In this document: positions 20,884 to 30,152 of the stretch, piece by piece
Layout of the letters: every line of letters starts with the position of its first letter
Position numbering within the stretch: position 1 is the stretch's first letter
Source of the DNA: Isochrysis galbana
Taxonomy: Eukaryota > Haptophyta > Isochrysidales > Isochrysidaceae
DNA length: 64,000 nt
Assembly (NCBI GenBank): GCA_018136815.1
Contig: CM030934.1
Location: 6,619,698-6,683,697, forward strand
Direction of reading: 5' to 3'
The notes under the pieces: generated by a model
Told to the model about the DNA's origin: nothing
The model's input: the letters and a program-made list of their open reading frames with translations, nothing else
The model's database searches: none
Made by a program: the position numbers and the translations under genes

Positions 20884-21471
20884 CTATGTGGCTGTACGTA
20901 TTCTTGTGAAGATGGAGTGTATGCCCATAAATAAGGGCCACCCGGTCTCGGGTCGCACTGCCTTAGCAGTAGGGCCGTCACCTGGGCGAGAGGGGCCTCT
21001 GCCATGAAGCATGCCGCTAGTGGAGGAGTGGCTTCTTGGGCTTGCTGCTGGTCTGTGATGGTCTGCAGACTGCAGTCCCCCATGAGGGGGGCTAGCATGT
21101 CTGTTGTGATTGTTGTGGCCAGGGCAAGGGGCCGTGTGGAGCGACGCGAGTCGCACACACCTGCTCGACCTCCGACAGCGACAGCGGACGCGGCGCCGCT
21201 TCGCCAGCGACTGCTCCATGGGAGCGCGGCGGAGGCGACGGCGGGGGCGGAGGCGAAGGCGGTGGGGGAGAGGGCGGAGGAGGAGGCGAGGGCGGAGGAG
21301 GGGATGGGGGAGGAGGGGGCGTCGAAGGCGACGGGGGCGGGGGCGGCGACGGCGAGGGAGGCGGCGGCGGCGGGGAAGGGGGGGCCGCACCGGCGGGCTC
21401 GGCGGCGACGAGGGGGGGCCGCCCTCAGCGGGGGGGCCGACGGAGAGGAGGGGCGCGCTGGTGCGCTCCAT
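20884..21471 (-). CDS. Ser/Pro-rich ORF, frame broken at a C run
   Basis: From an ATG at 21471 in a good context (GCCATGGAG) the frame reads MERTSAPLLSVGPPAEGGPP and turns Pro-rich. At a run of seven C (about 21378-21384 on the plus strand) the natural reading shifts by one base. In the shifted frame a long (SPPPPP)n tract continues. It leads into a non-repetitive tail (PLSLSEVEQVCATRVAPH) and a stop after a few more codons. SP repeats of this kind occur in hydroxyproline-rich wall proteins such as pherophorins, but no folded domain is present. The shift may be a sequencing or assembly error in the homopolymer. The unshifted frame gives an Arg-rich sequence that looks artificial. Confidence 0.3.
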   Translation of the reverse strand: MERTSAPLLSVGPPAEGGPPSSPPSPPVRPPLPRRRRLPRRRRPRPRRLRRPLLPHPLLRPRLLLRPLPHRLRLRPRRRLRRAPMEQSLAKRRRVRCRCRRSSRCVRLASLHTAPCPGHNNHNRHASPPHGGLQSADHHRPAASPRSHSSTSGMLHGRGPSRPGDGPTAKAVRPETGWPLFMGIHSIFTRIRTAT

Positions 21472-21479
21472 GGCAAGTG

Positions 21480-22010
21480 ACTATAAAGTTAGTTGGTACT
21501 AATGCTCAGATCTCAGATGATTCATTGATATTTGCTTAACTTAAACGTGCCTCGGAGAACGCACTCCCGCAACATGCGCTGACAGTGGCCTCACACCTCA
21601 CAGCCGTGGCGGCTGTCCGGCCACATGGCTCTTTGCTAACCTACCGACCGACAATAGTGCTGTGATGCTGCCACCTGGGACCAAAACCTAGTCGAGAATT
21701 TGGATTAAACATCGTGGCACAAGCACACCCCATTCGATACGACGGAGAAAAAATCTAGGAGACCGCATAAGAGCCGAGGTTCCTAGGCAATACAATTCCC
21801 GACGGTGAAACGCAACCCTTCTCCCGTCGCCAAGTCGCGATGCCTCGAGGACGAGCGCTCCAATTGCCAGGATGCAATCGAACCTTATGCTTGTTGTGAG
21901 GCACCATCCCATGCGATGTGGAAGGCAACGCTATGACAATTGTGCCAAAACTGTGCGTCGATCGCATAGCACACCGCAGACAAAGGTAACACTCATGTCC
22001 CTCGATGCGA
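21480..22010. other. Intergenic stretch
   Basis: No gene or repeat recognised between the Ser/Pro-rich ORF and the stop codon of the transporter gene, except for a GGTACTAATGCTCAG word at about 21495 resembling the end of repeat family R1. Confidence 0.4.
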
Positions 22011-24532
22011 CTACATGGTTGAGGTCGGGTCACCTTCCTTCCATCCTGGACCAAAAATAAATCTGTAAGTCACATCTGCATCTGCAATCTCATCAAAAGC
22101 AAGTACCTCGTGCAGAAGGCGGCGGAGGAGCTCGACGCGAGCGGTGACTACAGCAGCATCGCGCGAGCGGTCGCCCACTGCAGCCATCCGCTCCAATAGC
22201 AGTCGGCGGCGCCAACCTTCGATTGAAGAGCGCGCCGCAGATGAAAGGTGCACGGCAGAGGACCCGATTTGCAGCGACTCGCCATTGGTCAGCTCTGCCA
22301 AGAAGAAGTCGAAGGAGGAGAAGCGTTGAGCACTTCGGTGGGTGCGCCGCGATCCTGGCGCGCGCGCCTCTATGTGATATGTCATGTAGCTCTTCGTTGT
22401 CCGGCCAGGGGAGAGGAAAGCGGGAGATGATGCTTTGAATATTTCGGGTGGCGCTTGCGAGGCCAACATCTCTGACGCGCCCACAACATCCACGGTTAGT
22501 GGCGATGGCTGCGGGAAGCTGGAGGCCTCGTCGAGGGTAGCACTGAGCGAGGAGCGGAACGGTGAGTATTGCACCACAGCAGCAGTGAACGACGGGATCG
22601 AGCCGAAGGAGAATGAACGGATCGAGTCGACTGCCGAACGGCGAGCGGAGGTGGTGGCATTCACGAGGCTCTTCAGGGCACGCAGTGGGGTGCTTGGGGC
22701 TGCATCGGGCGGGAAGGCCGCCTCGTAAGAGTCGTGGGCGTGTGCGGTCGACTCGCTTGGCAAGGACTCGATGTCGCCACCACGCGCTGTAGCCACATCC
22801 CTCCAGTTGCGTGAGAGATCGAACGGCCCATCCGCTCCTTGAATTTCGATTAGCTGCGTGTAAAAAAAGACGAAGCAAGCCGAGCTAGCGAGAGCGAAGC
22901 TTACGAGGATAGCCAAGGGCGCGGACACGTTCGAATTCCACATGGAAAGGAAGGTGAACATCAAAACAAGCTCGATCATGTACCTATGTGGAGAGCGAGA
23001 TAAGCGCACCCGCTGAGTGTGTTGGGCTTCTTGGTGCGAGCACGTCGGAAGGCAAGTCATCCCATGGCAGTCACGTACGGCCATCTCGCAATGATATTCG
23101 ACCTCCTATGCCTACCAATCTTGGACCTACCAGTCTTGTGAGCACTGCCACACCTGCACGTATTGCCGAGGGTGACCGCAAGTGGCCGCAGTTGTGGTGA
23201 CGTCACTTCGGTGATGACGACAAAGTAGCCGCACCCTGCAAGCGACGAGGTCGAGGTTAGCCGGAATGCATGTCTCGCTCCATTGGCGGCGTGTATGGTT
23301 TCGCAATGCGCGTCACCTGGACCTATCTCGAAGAAGAATGCCCAGGCTGCCATGCTTACGAGCGTGGCTTGTAAGACGACCTCGCCAGCGTCCAGGCCCG
23401 ATTTGGCCCCTCCGGCTGCGGGGCTTTGTTCTTGTAACGTTCCTTCGAGGTGTGGTGCGCAGACGAGCATGATGAGGATGACGGGTAGGAGCATTGCGAT
23501 GGTCATGATACCGAGGCCGATGAGATACGCCCTGCGCCGCCCGATGATATCGATGAGCGCGGCGCCAGCGATGGCACCCCCAAAGTTTGCCGCTGGCACA
23601 ACCAACGCCATCCATGTCTCAAGGTGAGCGCCGGTAGCCTCAGCGGCTGCAGCCAAGATCGTCGACCCGAAGAGGACGACGGCAACAACGCCTGTGCCCT
23701 GCTGAGCAACGGCGAGGACTAGGGCGAACGAGGCGGCGAGGCCAGATCCTGGGGAGGAGAGCAGCTCGAGCGCGCCATCCGGAAGGGACTGGATTAGGGG
23801 GGAGGCGTCAGGGGCGCTTGCGCCGCGCTCGCGCTTGTTAGCCAGCGTTGCTTGGGTATCTTTCCAGGCCTGCGACTCTGGCATGATGAGGAAAGCGACC
23901 GCGAGGATAATAGCCGGTGGCACGACGCCTGTGAGCAGCTGTGCACGCCACATCCAGCTTGAGCCATCAGCAACAGCATCTGGCGTCAGGTCCTCATCAT
24001 ATTGGTACGAAGGGATCACCTCGCCATCGAGAGGTGGCTTCTCAGGGGAGAAAACCGATAAGGCGACGGGCCACGATTGGGCCAGAAGAATGCCGACAGC
24101 GATGGCGGGGGCGAAGAGCGCAAGGATAGTGCCACGCCGCTCAACGGGCACCGTCTCGGAGACGTACAACGGCTTGCACATTGTGCAGATGCCAATACCA
24201 ACTCCCACACAGAATCTCGCTGCGGTAAAGAATGCGAGCGATGCGGCGAGCGCCCCGGCGAGCGTCCCGAGTAGCGAGAGCGTCTCTCCCAGTATGGTTG
24301 CGGGCACGCGGCCCGAGCGCTCCGCGACCAGCCCCGAGAGCGGCGATCCGACGACCGCTCCGAGCATCGTCACTCCGAGCATTGTCTGCTGGACGGAGGG
24401 CTCAGCGCCGAGGGCGGCGGAGAGCGGCTGCGCAACGACCGCGACAAGCGCGAGGTTGTAGCCGTAGTGGATCCCGCCGACGATCGTCAGGACTACTCCC
24501 AGCTTCTCCTCACTCACCAGCTGGTGGATCAT
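22011..24532 (-). CDS. Sugar porter-type MFS transporter fused to a C-terminal PX-like domain
   Basis: Three exons join in phase: 24532-23317, 23235-23154 and 22983-22011 (756 residues). The ATG at 24532 has a strong context (GCCGCCACAATG). Exon 1 encodes most of a sugar-porter MFS: the helix 1 motif GGIHYGYNLALVAVV, SGLVAERSGR and ARFCVGVGIGICTMCKPLYV, a loop with PESQAW, and a second half with IDIIGRRRAYLIGLG. The GPG-to-E stretch (EIGPGCGYFVVITEV) is rebuilt across intron 1 and LAVTLGNTCRY across intron 2. Exon 3 adds the last helices (FTFLSMWNSNV through CFVFFYTQL). A cytosolic tail of about 290 residues follows. It ends in a region with PX features: TYHIEARAPG, RRTHRSAQRFSSFDFFLAEL, and a helical segment with RVELLRRLLHEVL. 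PX domains bind phosphoinositides. Transport substrate is unknown. Stop at 22011. Confidence 0.85.
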
Positions 24533-24975
24533 TGTGGCGGCCGGTGGGGCGGAGAGGGGAGGGAAGGGGAGAGGGGAGAGAGGGGGAGATGAGAGAGAGG
24601 AGGGGAGGGGGGGGAGGGGGGACAAGGGGAGGGGGGACAAGGGGAGAGGGGGGAGAGGGGGGAAGGAGGGCCACTTCCGTGGGGATGGGGCGGGGGAGGG
24701 GGGGGGAGAAAGATGGATAACCTTTGTACGAGAGAAGAAAAGGGGGGGGGGGGGGGGGGGGGGGTCCGGAGGAGCGCGAGCCACAGCCGCGCGCGCGCGC
24801 GAAGGGAGCGGCCGGCGGGGGCGTGGAGAAAGCGCGGGAGCGGAGGGAGGCGAACGGCCCGAGGGATGCGAGGAGGGAGTTTACTAAAGATCGCAGTGAT
24901 GATTTATTCCTCGTGGACCGCTGACGGCGCGAGCTGGTGAGGGCCGTTCAAGACGTCTTGGGATACCCCCGCCGC
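24533..24975. other. Low-complexity G-rich region
   Basis: G/A-rich tracts run at 24545-24710 and a run of about 21 G lies at 24741-24764. A GCGC-rich block follows at 24785-24800. No gene. This is the promoter side of the minus-strand transporter. Confidence 0.6.
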
Positions 24976-25624
24976 GTGGCAGGTATCTCGGGGCGCAGTC
25001 ACTCATTTCTCGAGGACTGCTCGCGGCGCGAGCTGGTAAGGGCCGTTCTTCTTTTCTGACGAGAGGTGTTCCTTCCCCCCCCCCCCCGGTGCTTTTTTTC
25101 CCCTGGTGAGTCGCCCGACGTAGGTCGGTCCGCCTCACTGGGTTTTCCCTCATTGTACAAGGTGGTGGTAAAAAAATAGTCGAACACGAACTCAACTCCA
25201 ACTTTTTGACCGTTTGAACATAGTCAACTACCTACTACTCACTCGACCCATAAAGTGAACACCATCAAAACCCCTGAAAATTTTCCTCGGGCCGCGTAAA
25301 TAAACGCGCGGCGCTCAACTAAGCGAATCCACGAAATGCACCCCGCGGCTGCGCCGCGAACACACACCCAACTCACGGCGCGCGACAATGAACACCCGTC
25401 AACTACATAAGTGAACGCGCGTATTTTTTTACCACCTATTTGTAACTTGTTTGTGGGGCTATGGGTTATGCTATGATGGGAGCCGGGGGTTTGGGAGGGG
25501 GGAGATTGAAAGGGTGCGTATGTGTAAGTGTCTGTGGCAGTAGCACACGTCAAGGCGTAGGGCAGGTGCGCTGAGAAGTGTCGTGATAGTACCGGGCGAG
25601 TGGGAGTAGTGGTACTAACGCTCA
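24976..25624 (+). repeat. Dispersed repeat R1, copy B, carrying an inserted MITE
   Basis: The outer parts (24976-25157 and 25440-25624) match 56941-57285 nearly throughout: GTGGCAGGTATCTCG, GTCGCCCGACGTAGGTCGGT, GGGAGCCGGGGGTTTG, GTCGTGATAGTACCGGGC and GTGGTACTAACGCTCA. The centre is interrupted by 25158-25439. An inverted copy is at 45338-45640. The class of R1 is unknown. Confidence 0.9.
25158..25439. mobile_element. MITE-like element with terminal inverted repeats and TTGTA duplication
   Basis: It is 282 bp long. The left end reads AAGGTGGTGGTAAAAAAATA and the inverted right end TAGGTGGTAAAAAAATA. TTGTA flanks both sides (25153-25157 and 25440-25444). The corresponding position in R1 copy A (57110-57125, CATTGTAGCTTG) is uninterrupted with a single TTGTA. 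There is no coding frame inside, so it is non-autonomous. Confidence 0.85.
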
Positions 25625-26499
25625 TCAGATGTTTTTGATTATTACTACATTATATTAGGACTTAGGAGACAAAAAAACTCAATCGCAACGCAACACGCAA
25701 CATGCAACATGCATAACCATAACCAACTACCAACTACGCACGCCGCCTTTCGCCTTTCATTCACAACTAAGTTTATACTTGGTTCGCCCATTGGGGGGCA
25801 CGAGCCCCCCCTCTCTCCACTCCTCCCGACAGTCGGTAGTTTTGAAGTTGGTTACATCGAAACTCGTACACCTTGTCGACACGCGATCTGGTTGCGCTGA
25901 GGTTAATGCCCAGGATCGTGTAGCTGTGCGTCCTATTGCCTATTGTTCGTCCAATTCTCGAACATCTGTTGGACAAGCGCATCGCGTGACTCCAGTGGCT
26001 GCGTTTGAAGGGAGGGTGGAACTGCCAAGCGGAGCGCGGGTGCCTCGATGACGGACAGCGCACCGGATGGTCTCTCGTGTTATGCCGGGATCGGAGAAGG
26101 CGCAATGCACAGCGATGTGCTCACGATGTGCACCGACACGGAAGTGGTGGGCATAAAACCACTCGAGTCGCGGCCACAGACGTGCATGCGCTTCAACGAC
26201 TCGCTCTAACGACTCGCTCTACGTGTGCGCTGCCTCGAAAGACACGCCGCGAAACGGCGTGATTCAGAGCTTTGTGGACGCGGCGGAGGCGGTGGAAGGG
26301 CGGGCCTGGCTGCGATGTCCCCTTTTTTTGCGGTCAAATCGCATAGCCCTGTACTTTTGTTTGTACCTTACTTAATGAGGGGGTCGAACTTATACCGTCC
26401 ACACGGGGGTAGTTGTAGTTGCCGAAAAAACAACCAAACTTGAGGTTGCACCCTCTCATGTCTCATGTTGCAAAGTCTCACTTACTGTTACTGTGACTT
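25625..26499. other. Intergenic stretch
   Basis: No gene recognised. AACGACTCGCTCT is duplicated in tandem at about 26195-26221. A stretch near 26422-26455 (AAAAAACAACCAAACTTGAG) resembles 46689-46720, pointing to another dispersed element. Confidence 0.4.
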
Positions 26500-26585
26500 G
26501 GTGGGGTGCCCCCAGGGTTCCCGCCCGCACTTCGCGCCCAGAGTTCCCCCGCGGAAAGAGTGAACGCACGGCGTGCGGGCGGATG
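26500..26585 (-). repeat. Dispersed repeat R4, inverted partial copy
   Basis: GGGGTGCCCCCAGGGTTCCC through GAGTGAACGCACGGCGTGC is the inverse of the left half of 19489-19625 and 26996-27150. Confidence 0.8.
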
Positions 26586-26739
26586 CCACGGGCGAGTAGG
26601 CGCAAAGCGTGATAGGAGGTGTCGTTCCGTCAATAGTGGGACATCAGTCGAATTGAGCGATCAAATGTCCACAGTTGTATTGTAGTCGTTTAACATTAGA
26701 TCATGTTAAAATTATAAGAGAGCTTCTTCGCTAATCACA

Positions 26740-26995
26740 TCGGTGCACGCCGTGCATGGGCGGCGCGATGTGCATCGGTCCACCCGCGGATACGCCGTGC
26801 GTGCGCATGTCAACTCGTTCCATCTGTGTACCCCCTGCGGCCCACAACTACGTAAACTGGCCATATAAGAGATGTTTCGTTACGCAGCACCTGTGATGAC
26901 TTGCAATCACAATGTGCACGCCGTGCGTGGGCACGGCGCGATGTGCACCGGCGCCCCCCCGCGGGGGCGCCGTGCGTGCGCATAGCAACTTCCAG
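26740..26995 (+). repeat. Two copies of a GTGCACGCCGTGC-rich segment
   Basis: The segment GGTGCACGCCGTGCATGGGC through CCGTGCGTGCGCATGTCAAC (about 26741-26815) recurs as TGTGCACGCCGTGCGTGGGC through CCGTGCGTGCGCATAGCAAC (about 26911-26990). Both have a central GATGTGCA(T/C)CGG, so they are tandem-like diverged copies. Confidence 0.8.
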
Positions 26996-27150
26996 GAAGG
27001 TGCACCCCGTGCGTTCACTCTTTCCGCGGGGGGACTCTGGGCGCGGAGGACGGGCGGAACCCCTGGGGCACCCCCCTGGGACCGGTTGATTATTACCGTA
27101 TATGACGAGAACATTAACGTAAACGGCTGGTCTGGTCTTCTGATCTCTCT
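26996..27150 (+). repeat. Dispersed repeat R4, copy 2
   Basis: It matches 19489-19625 closely (TTCACTCTTTCCGCGGGG, CTGGGCGCGGAG, AACATTAACGTAAACGG). It directly precedes the acidic ORF at 27217. Confidence 0.8.
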
Positions 27151-27216
27151 CTATCTCTCCCGCCCCCCGGGGGGGGTCCCCCCCTCTTCCCCTCCCCCTC
27201 TCATCGGCCTACCAGA

Positions 27217-27888
27217 GTGAGAAGGCTCCTACTGCCTGTCTCCCTCCTCCCTCCTCGCTCACCCTCTAGCTCTCTCCTCGGCCTCGTCTTCTTCACGATG
27301 GTGGCGACTCGGCGCGCATCCGTACGGTCCTCCGTCCTCTCCTCTCGTGCACCTGCTCGCTGGCTTCGTTCGACTCCCTCGACACGGCCACCTGTCGACT
27401 GGACGCCGAGCGGAAGCGCTGCTCGCACGACTCGTTCCTCCTCCTGCTCCAAGGACGCGGCGGAGGAGGCGGAGCCTGTTCGCGTTCCTGGTGCCGAGGA
27501 GGAGGCCCTTTCTCCGACCGAGGAGTCCACCACCACCACCACCGACGAGGACTCTGTGGAGGAGGGAGGAGAAGAGAAGAACGAGAACTGTGCGTCGGAC
27601 GCTCCAGGCTTTCTTCTTCCCATTGCGCCGGCTGCGGAGGTCGAGGAGCCAGCCGAGTCGATGGAGGAGGTGGAGACCGTCCACGCGCTCGCTCTCACCG
27701 AGGACAATGAAGCGGAGGACGAGAAGACGGAGAAGACGGAGAAGGAGAAGACGGCTGCGTCCGACGCACTCGCCGTAGAAGTCTTCACTCGATTCGAAGA
27801 GGCCACGCAGCTGGAAGAGGCCACGCAGGTGGCCACGCAGGCGGGGCGCGCACGACGCCAATGCCCACGCGCTGCGCGGCGCGCATGA
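27217..27888 (+). CDS. Acidic Ser/Thr/Glu-rich protein of unknown function
   Basis: An uninterrupted frame runs to 27888; the first convincing ATG is at 27298 (CACGATGG), giving about 196 residues. The N-terminal third is basic (VATRRASVRSSVLSS). The rest is strongly acidic with Glu/Thr runs, and near the end EKTEKTEKEK and a tandem EEATQLEEATQVATQ occur. No domain is recognisable. The opposite strand is open too but Ser-rich and less natural. Position next to repeat R4 leaves open that this is an element-borne protein. Confidence 0.35.
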   Translation: MRRLLLPVSLLPPRSPSSSLLGLVFFTMVATRRASVRSSVLSSRAPARWLRSTPSTRPPVDWTPSGSAARTTRSSSCSKDAAEEAEPVRVPGAEEEALSPTEESTTTTTDEDSVEEGGEEKNENCASDAPGFLLPIAPAAEVEEPAESMEEVETVHALALTEDNEAEDEKTEKTEKEKTAASDALAVEVFTRFEEATQLEEATQVATQAGRARRQCPRAARRA

Positions 27889-28109
27889 TGCCAACACGCG
27901 CTTTCGACCGGCCACGCGGCCGCGCGTTGTGGTGAAATGGTGTTTTGTGTCCGCCTAGCGCGTTCTCGTTATACACACGACCAAGCGGGGTTCTCACTGT
28001 GTGGGGCAAGCTCGCCCTGCGCGGTGCGTATGCCAGGAGCCGCTGCAACCTTGCACAAACTTGGCGCACGCGCCGCTCCACACAAACACGCCGTCGCGTG
28101 TGACGCGAC

Positions 28110-28673
28110 TCAGCGGGCTTGCACAAGCATGCGCTCGATGTCAACGTGCCCCTTGAGCTTTGTGATGTGGGCGGCCGTCAGGCCATCATAGGCGCCCATC
28201 TCTTGCACTTCGTAGACGCTCGCGCCAAAGTCGACGAGAATGCGCGCACAGTCCACGTGCCCAAGCTTGGCGCACTGGATCAGCGGGGTGTAGAAGACCC
28301 TCTTTCCTCCCTTGTCGTCGACTTCGGCGCCGTGCTCAAGCAGAACCTTGGCGCACTCGCTGAAGTTGTTGGTGCATGCAGTGAAGAGGGGGGTGTTTCC
28401 CTTGCCATCGCATTCATTGATGTACTGCTGGTGGATCTGACGGGCGGCTGCTGCGACGATCTTGACACACTCGGCGTCACCGCGGGCCGAGCTCACCATC
28501 AGGGCGTTCCTGCCGAACGCGTCCACCGCGGCAGGGGCGTACATTTCCTGCCCTCGACGCAGCGTGCGGCAGAGGAGCGCCTCCACGGGGTGCTCCTTCA
28601 GCAGCGCCGCCACGAGCGACAGGTCTCCACGCTGGCAAGCAGTCAACAGATCCTTGGCCGGAGATGATGACAT
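28110..28673 (-). CDS. Small ankyrin-repeat protein
   Basis: It encodes 187 residues from the ATG at 28673 (MSSSPAKDLLTACQRGDLSL) to the stop at 28110, without introns. Four to five ankyrin repeats fill the chain: an N-terminal cap (residues 6-40), AFGRNALMVSSARGDAECVK (about 60-80), GNTPLFTACTNNFSECAKVL (about 103-125), YTPLIQCAKLGHVDCARILV (about 140-160) and a C-terminal LTAAHITKLKGHVDIERMLV. Ankyrin repeats serve protein-protein binding; no catalytic domain is present. A longer frame upstream to 28721 uses a non-ATG start and is not needed. Confidence 0.85.
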   Translation of the reverse strand: MSSSPAKDLLTACQRGDLSLVAALLKEHPVEALLCRTLRRGQEMYAPAAVDAFGRNALMVSSARGDAECVKIVAAAARQIHQQYINECDGKGNTPLFTACTNNFSECAKVLLEHGAEVDDKGGKRVFYTPLIQCAKLGHVDCARILVDFGASVYEVQEMGAYDGLTAAHITKLKGHVDIERMLVQAR

Positions 28674-28805
28674 TTCGAGGAGTGCGCAACTGCGGAGCCG
28701 GCGGCGGGAGGTGGGGGCCACAGTAGGGAGCAGCGGCCGGAGGAGGCGGCGGGAGGGAGGAGGCAGAGGGGGTCGGAGGGGGGCCGGAGGGGTGCTGCTT
28801 AGTGC

Positions 28806-29229
28806 TTAGTGTACAGGGCAAACTATATTGAAGGTGGCCGTCGAGGTGGACGAGGTGGCGAACAAGGGCTCAACGTCGACAGCTGCAGCCGAGGTGGGCG
28901 GCGGCGGGGGCTTGGAGAAATCAAAGCGAGGTGGTGGTTCCAGGCCAGGGTCAAGAGGCGGTAGGGGTGCCGACGCGGCTGTGGCTGACGGACTGCCAGG
29001 ATGGTCCCCGGGATCTGTGACAACCGTCCGGTCGGGGCCATCGATAGCGGCGGCGACGGCGAGCGATCGGACGTCGCGGAAGCTCCGCCTTTCTCATAGT
29101 GATGCGCCCCACATTCACCACTCTAATTAATTCCTTCCCGTGAGCGCCCGCCTCAATAACCCAAAATAGATAGACCGCCGCCACGCTCGGGGCTCGGGGC
29201 AAGGGAGAGGGCTCACTCACCGACGCCAT
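28806..29229 (-). CDS. Possible small spliced gene, function unknown
   Basis: An ATG at 29229 is followed after only 13 coding bases by a strong donor (GTGA|GTGAGC). A second open segment from about 29096 (after CTATGAG) down to the stop at 28806 joins in frame and reads FRDVRSLAVAAAIDG, then VVTDPGDHPG, a Pro-rich linker and DVEPLFATSSTSTATFNIV. The product would be about 97 residues. No domain is known. The evidence is only the splice motifs and a plausible composition. It sits 130 bp upstream of the ankyrin gene on the same strand. Confidence 0.35.
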
Positions 29230-30152
29230 TGCGATTCGTGGGGCGGGAGGCTGGAGGGGGTTGGTCGGAAGGAGGAGGCGGCTGGCGGGGCGAGTGTGGG
29301 GGGGGCCTGTGGAATCTTTGGACACCCGCCAGGGAAGTGGAAAATAGTGGTTAAAAGGAGTGAGTACCGGGCGCTATCAGAGGGCGGCAAGAATACGAGC
29401 CAATATTCCCATTTCCCCCCGCGCGAGCCGGGCGCGGCAGCATGGCGGCAATATCAAAGGATCCGCTGGAGAGGCGCCGCCGCCCTCTGCGGGCCCAAGG
29501 AGCACAGCTCGTGCGGGCAGATCAAGCAAGTAGTACAAATCCTAAATCCTGACGCTGCCGTACGTACGTAGCGGTACTACTCAATAAAAGGTCGGCGGTA
29601 TTTTCCATATTCGGGGTTCGGGGGGGGGGGGGGGGGGGCAGCTGCCGCCTCGCAAGTGGGGGGGAAACGCGGCGTTTATGCGCTCAGCATCATCGTTACC
29701 AACAACACACACCCGTGCACGCGCGCGGGCTGAACTCGAGCTCGGATCGTTATACGTGCATGGAGGTTGAGAGACTAGGCTCACGGCTCGCCGGCCACGG
29801 CTGGACTGCCAACAATACACGCCATGAGGCGAAGAAGTGTAAAACCTCATCGTCAATGGAGAAGAACATAGTGACCAGCGTAAGATGAGGACGCTCTGCC
29901 GCGCGTAGTTCGCATCGTGGTTCGTGAGAATGCACACTCTAGCAGCTCATTCGTGGCGCACGCTTGATTGTGGAACAAGGCATTGAGGCTCGGGTGGCGA
30001 GGCGCTACGCACGAGCTGAATTGCACCAGCCTAATCTCGGCCTGATGGTTGTCTAATCATCTGCCCGTGCCCAAAGGTGGAATCCTGGCGCGAATCCAGT
30101 CACACGAGAAGCGGGAGCTGTTGGCAAGTCAAAACATGAGCTTGTGAGCCAT
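29230..30152. other. Intergenic stretch with a repeat fragment and G run
   Basis: The part 29566-29665 (AGCGGTACTACTCAATAAAA, TCGGCGGTATTTT, then a run of about 19 G and GCCTCGC) matches 46831-46925. No gene is recognised in the rest. Confidence 0.6.

Noticed and set aside
27201-27915. Minus-strand Ser- or Arg-rich frames opposite the acidic ORF
   Set aside because: Low-complexity complements; the plus frame has a better start context and composition, though it too is uncertain.
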